Shown one piece after another: positions 12,935 to 13,717 of a DNA stretch of 13,717 nucleotides. The notes below the pieces were generated by a model that was not told where the DNA came from, searched no databases, and saw only the letters and a list, made by a program, of their open reading frames with translations. A program made the position numbers and the translations under genes. The stretch comes from Propionicimonas sp. (lineage in GTDB: Bacteria > Actinomycetota > Actinomycetes > Propionibacteriales > Propionibacteriaceae). Position 1 is the stretch's first letter. Each line of letters begins with the position of its first letter. Location of the stretch: contig JAVHXR010000030.1 of NCBI GenBank assembly GCA_031119515.1, positions 1 through 13,717 of the forward strand, given 5' to 3'.

Positions 12935-13717
12935 TCACCCGATGACCGTAGCCGTCCAGTCGCGGATCCACGCGTCCCGGTTCGCCGCGATCGTCTCGGC
13001 CGGGACGTACCACGGCTTCTCGACGGACGTGCCGAAGTCGGCCCAGGCCTGCGGCAGCGGGGCCTCGGCGTCGACCGGGTACATCCACATGTTCTCCGGG
13101 ATCTGCGCCTGCACCTCGGGGCTGAGCAGCCAGTCGACGAAGGCGCGCGCTCCGACCTCGTTCTGGGCACCGGCGACCACGCCTGCGAACTCCACCTGGC
13201 GCAGGCAGGTCTGCGGCAGGTTCGCGGTCCTCGGCTTGCCGTCGTCACCCAGCTCGGAGGCCGGGGAACTCGCATAAGACAGCACCAGCGGGTAGGAGCC
13301 CTTGCCGGAGGAGCCGGAGAACTCCACCGTGTAGGCCTCCGTCCAGCCCGGGACGACCTTCACGCCGTTGGCCTTCAGCTGCTTCCAGTAGTCGAGGTAG
13401 GCATCGCCCTCGGCGGCGACGGTGGCCGTCAGCAGGGCGAGGCCCGGGGTCGAGGAGGCGGGGTTGGAGACCACCAGCAGGCCGGCGTACTCCGGCTTGA
13501 GCAGGTCGTCGAAGGTCTGCGGGACGGCGAGCCCCTTCGCCTCGAACCAGCCGAGGTCGGCGTTCAGGCAGACGTCGCCGTAGTCGATCGGGGTGAGGAC
13601 GCCGGCCCCGTCGGCGGCCAGTTCGTCCGACCCCGCCGGCAGCGCGCCAGAGGTGTAGGGGGCGAGGACGCCGGCCTCGATCGCCCGACCCGCGAAGGTG
13701 TTGTCGATCCCGAACAC
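12935..13717 (-). CDS. Thiamine-type ABC transporter substrate-binding protein (5' end outside window)
   Basis: 260 C-terminal residues; the frame is open to the window edge, so the GTG at 13717 is an internal codon and the signal/lipoprotein peptide lies outside. Recognisable TbpA/ThiB-like stretches in order: FGIDNTFAGRAIEAGVLAPY, TPIDYGDVCLNADLGWF, LLVVSNPASSTPGLALLTAT, PGWTEAYTVEFSG, LSYASSPASE, RQVEFAGVVAGAQN and IPENMWMYPVDAEAPLPQAW. In the family this periplasmic or lipid-anchored protein captures thiamine and its phosphates and hands them to the permease. The three genes form an operon in the order binding protein, permease, ATPase. A TPP riboswitch would be expected upstream, beyond the window. 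The ligand is inferred from family resemblance. Confidence 0.88.
   Translation of the reverse strand: MFGIDNTFAGRAIEAGVLAPYTSGALPAGSDELAADGAGVLTPIDYGDVCLNADLGWFEAKGLAVPQTFDDLLKPEYAGLLVVSNPASSTPGLALLTATVAAEGDAYLDYWKQLKANGVKVVPGWTEAYTVEFSGSSGKGSYPLVLSYASSPASELGDDGKPRTANLPQTCLRQVEFAGVVAGAQNEVGARAFVDWLLSPEVQAQIPENMWMYPVDAEAPLPQAWADFGTSVEKPWYVPAETIAANRDAWIRDWTATVIG

Noticed and set aside
13600..13717. TPP riboswitch upstream of the thiamine importer
   Set aside because: The binding-protein gene is still open at the window edge, so its leader is not in view. None is visible in the 97-base internal gap.

Overview
The window is GC-rich DNA (clearly above 65% in the gene block). GTG starts are frequent, several leaderless-looking starts have a -10 hexamer 6-7 bases before the start codon, and there is a LigB-type ATP-dependent DNA ligase, an actinobacterial GH6 cellulase and a CebR/CelR-like operator. 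All of this points to a high-GC actinomycete, possibly of the Propionibacteriaceae; the genus is a guess.

Left end (1 to about 930): lower coding density, with the tail of a small HTH protein, a UPF0158 protein on the minus strand whose start codon is unclear, and at 907-930 the exact 3' end of a tRNA-Pro gene (T-loop to CCA) without the rest of the tRNA. I read this as the att scar of a genomic island integrated in tRNA-Pro. The island would lie to the left and the chromosome would start at about 931. From 931 to 1445 I see no recognisable gene.

Plus-strand block (1446-7716): a serine beta-lactamase/esterase-like hydrolase; an ABC-F ATPase (two ATPase domains, no membrane segments) with a leaderless-type start; a secreted GH6 cellulase with a C-terminal CBM2-like domain, preceded by a perfect 18-bp palindrome resembling the cellobiose-responsive CebR/CelR operator; a cluster of 25-26 bp units with alternating inverted cores (5-6 copies); and the DNA ligase.

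Minus-strand block (13717 down to 7729), in transcription order: a thiamine-type ABC importer (binding protein cut by the window edge, a 17-bp hairpin, a fused double-domain permease, then the ATPase overlapping the permease stop); a PfkB-family sugar kinase with its own promoter; a 430-bp nested tandem repeat (units of 106/126 bp); and cysE, serine acetyltransferase. cysE is preceded by a previously unmarked 23-codon leaderless ORF ending in five consecutive cysteine codons. This looks like a cysteine-sensing attenuator: the Cys codons themselves form one arm of a hairpin with the spacer before cysE.

The most interesting element is this poly-cysteine leader of cysE. Next come the tRNA-Pro att scar, the cellulase whose CBM2-like domain has lost all three cellulose-binding tryptophans, and the two repeat arrays. 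The ligase and cysE converge with only 12 bases between their stop codons.
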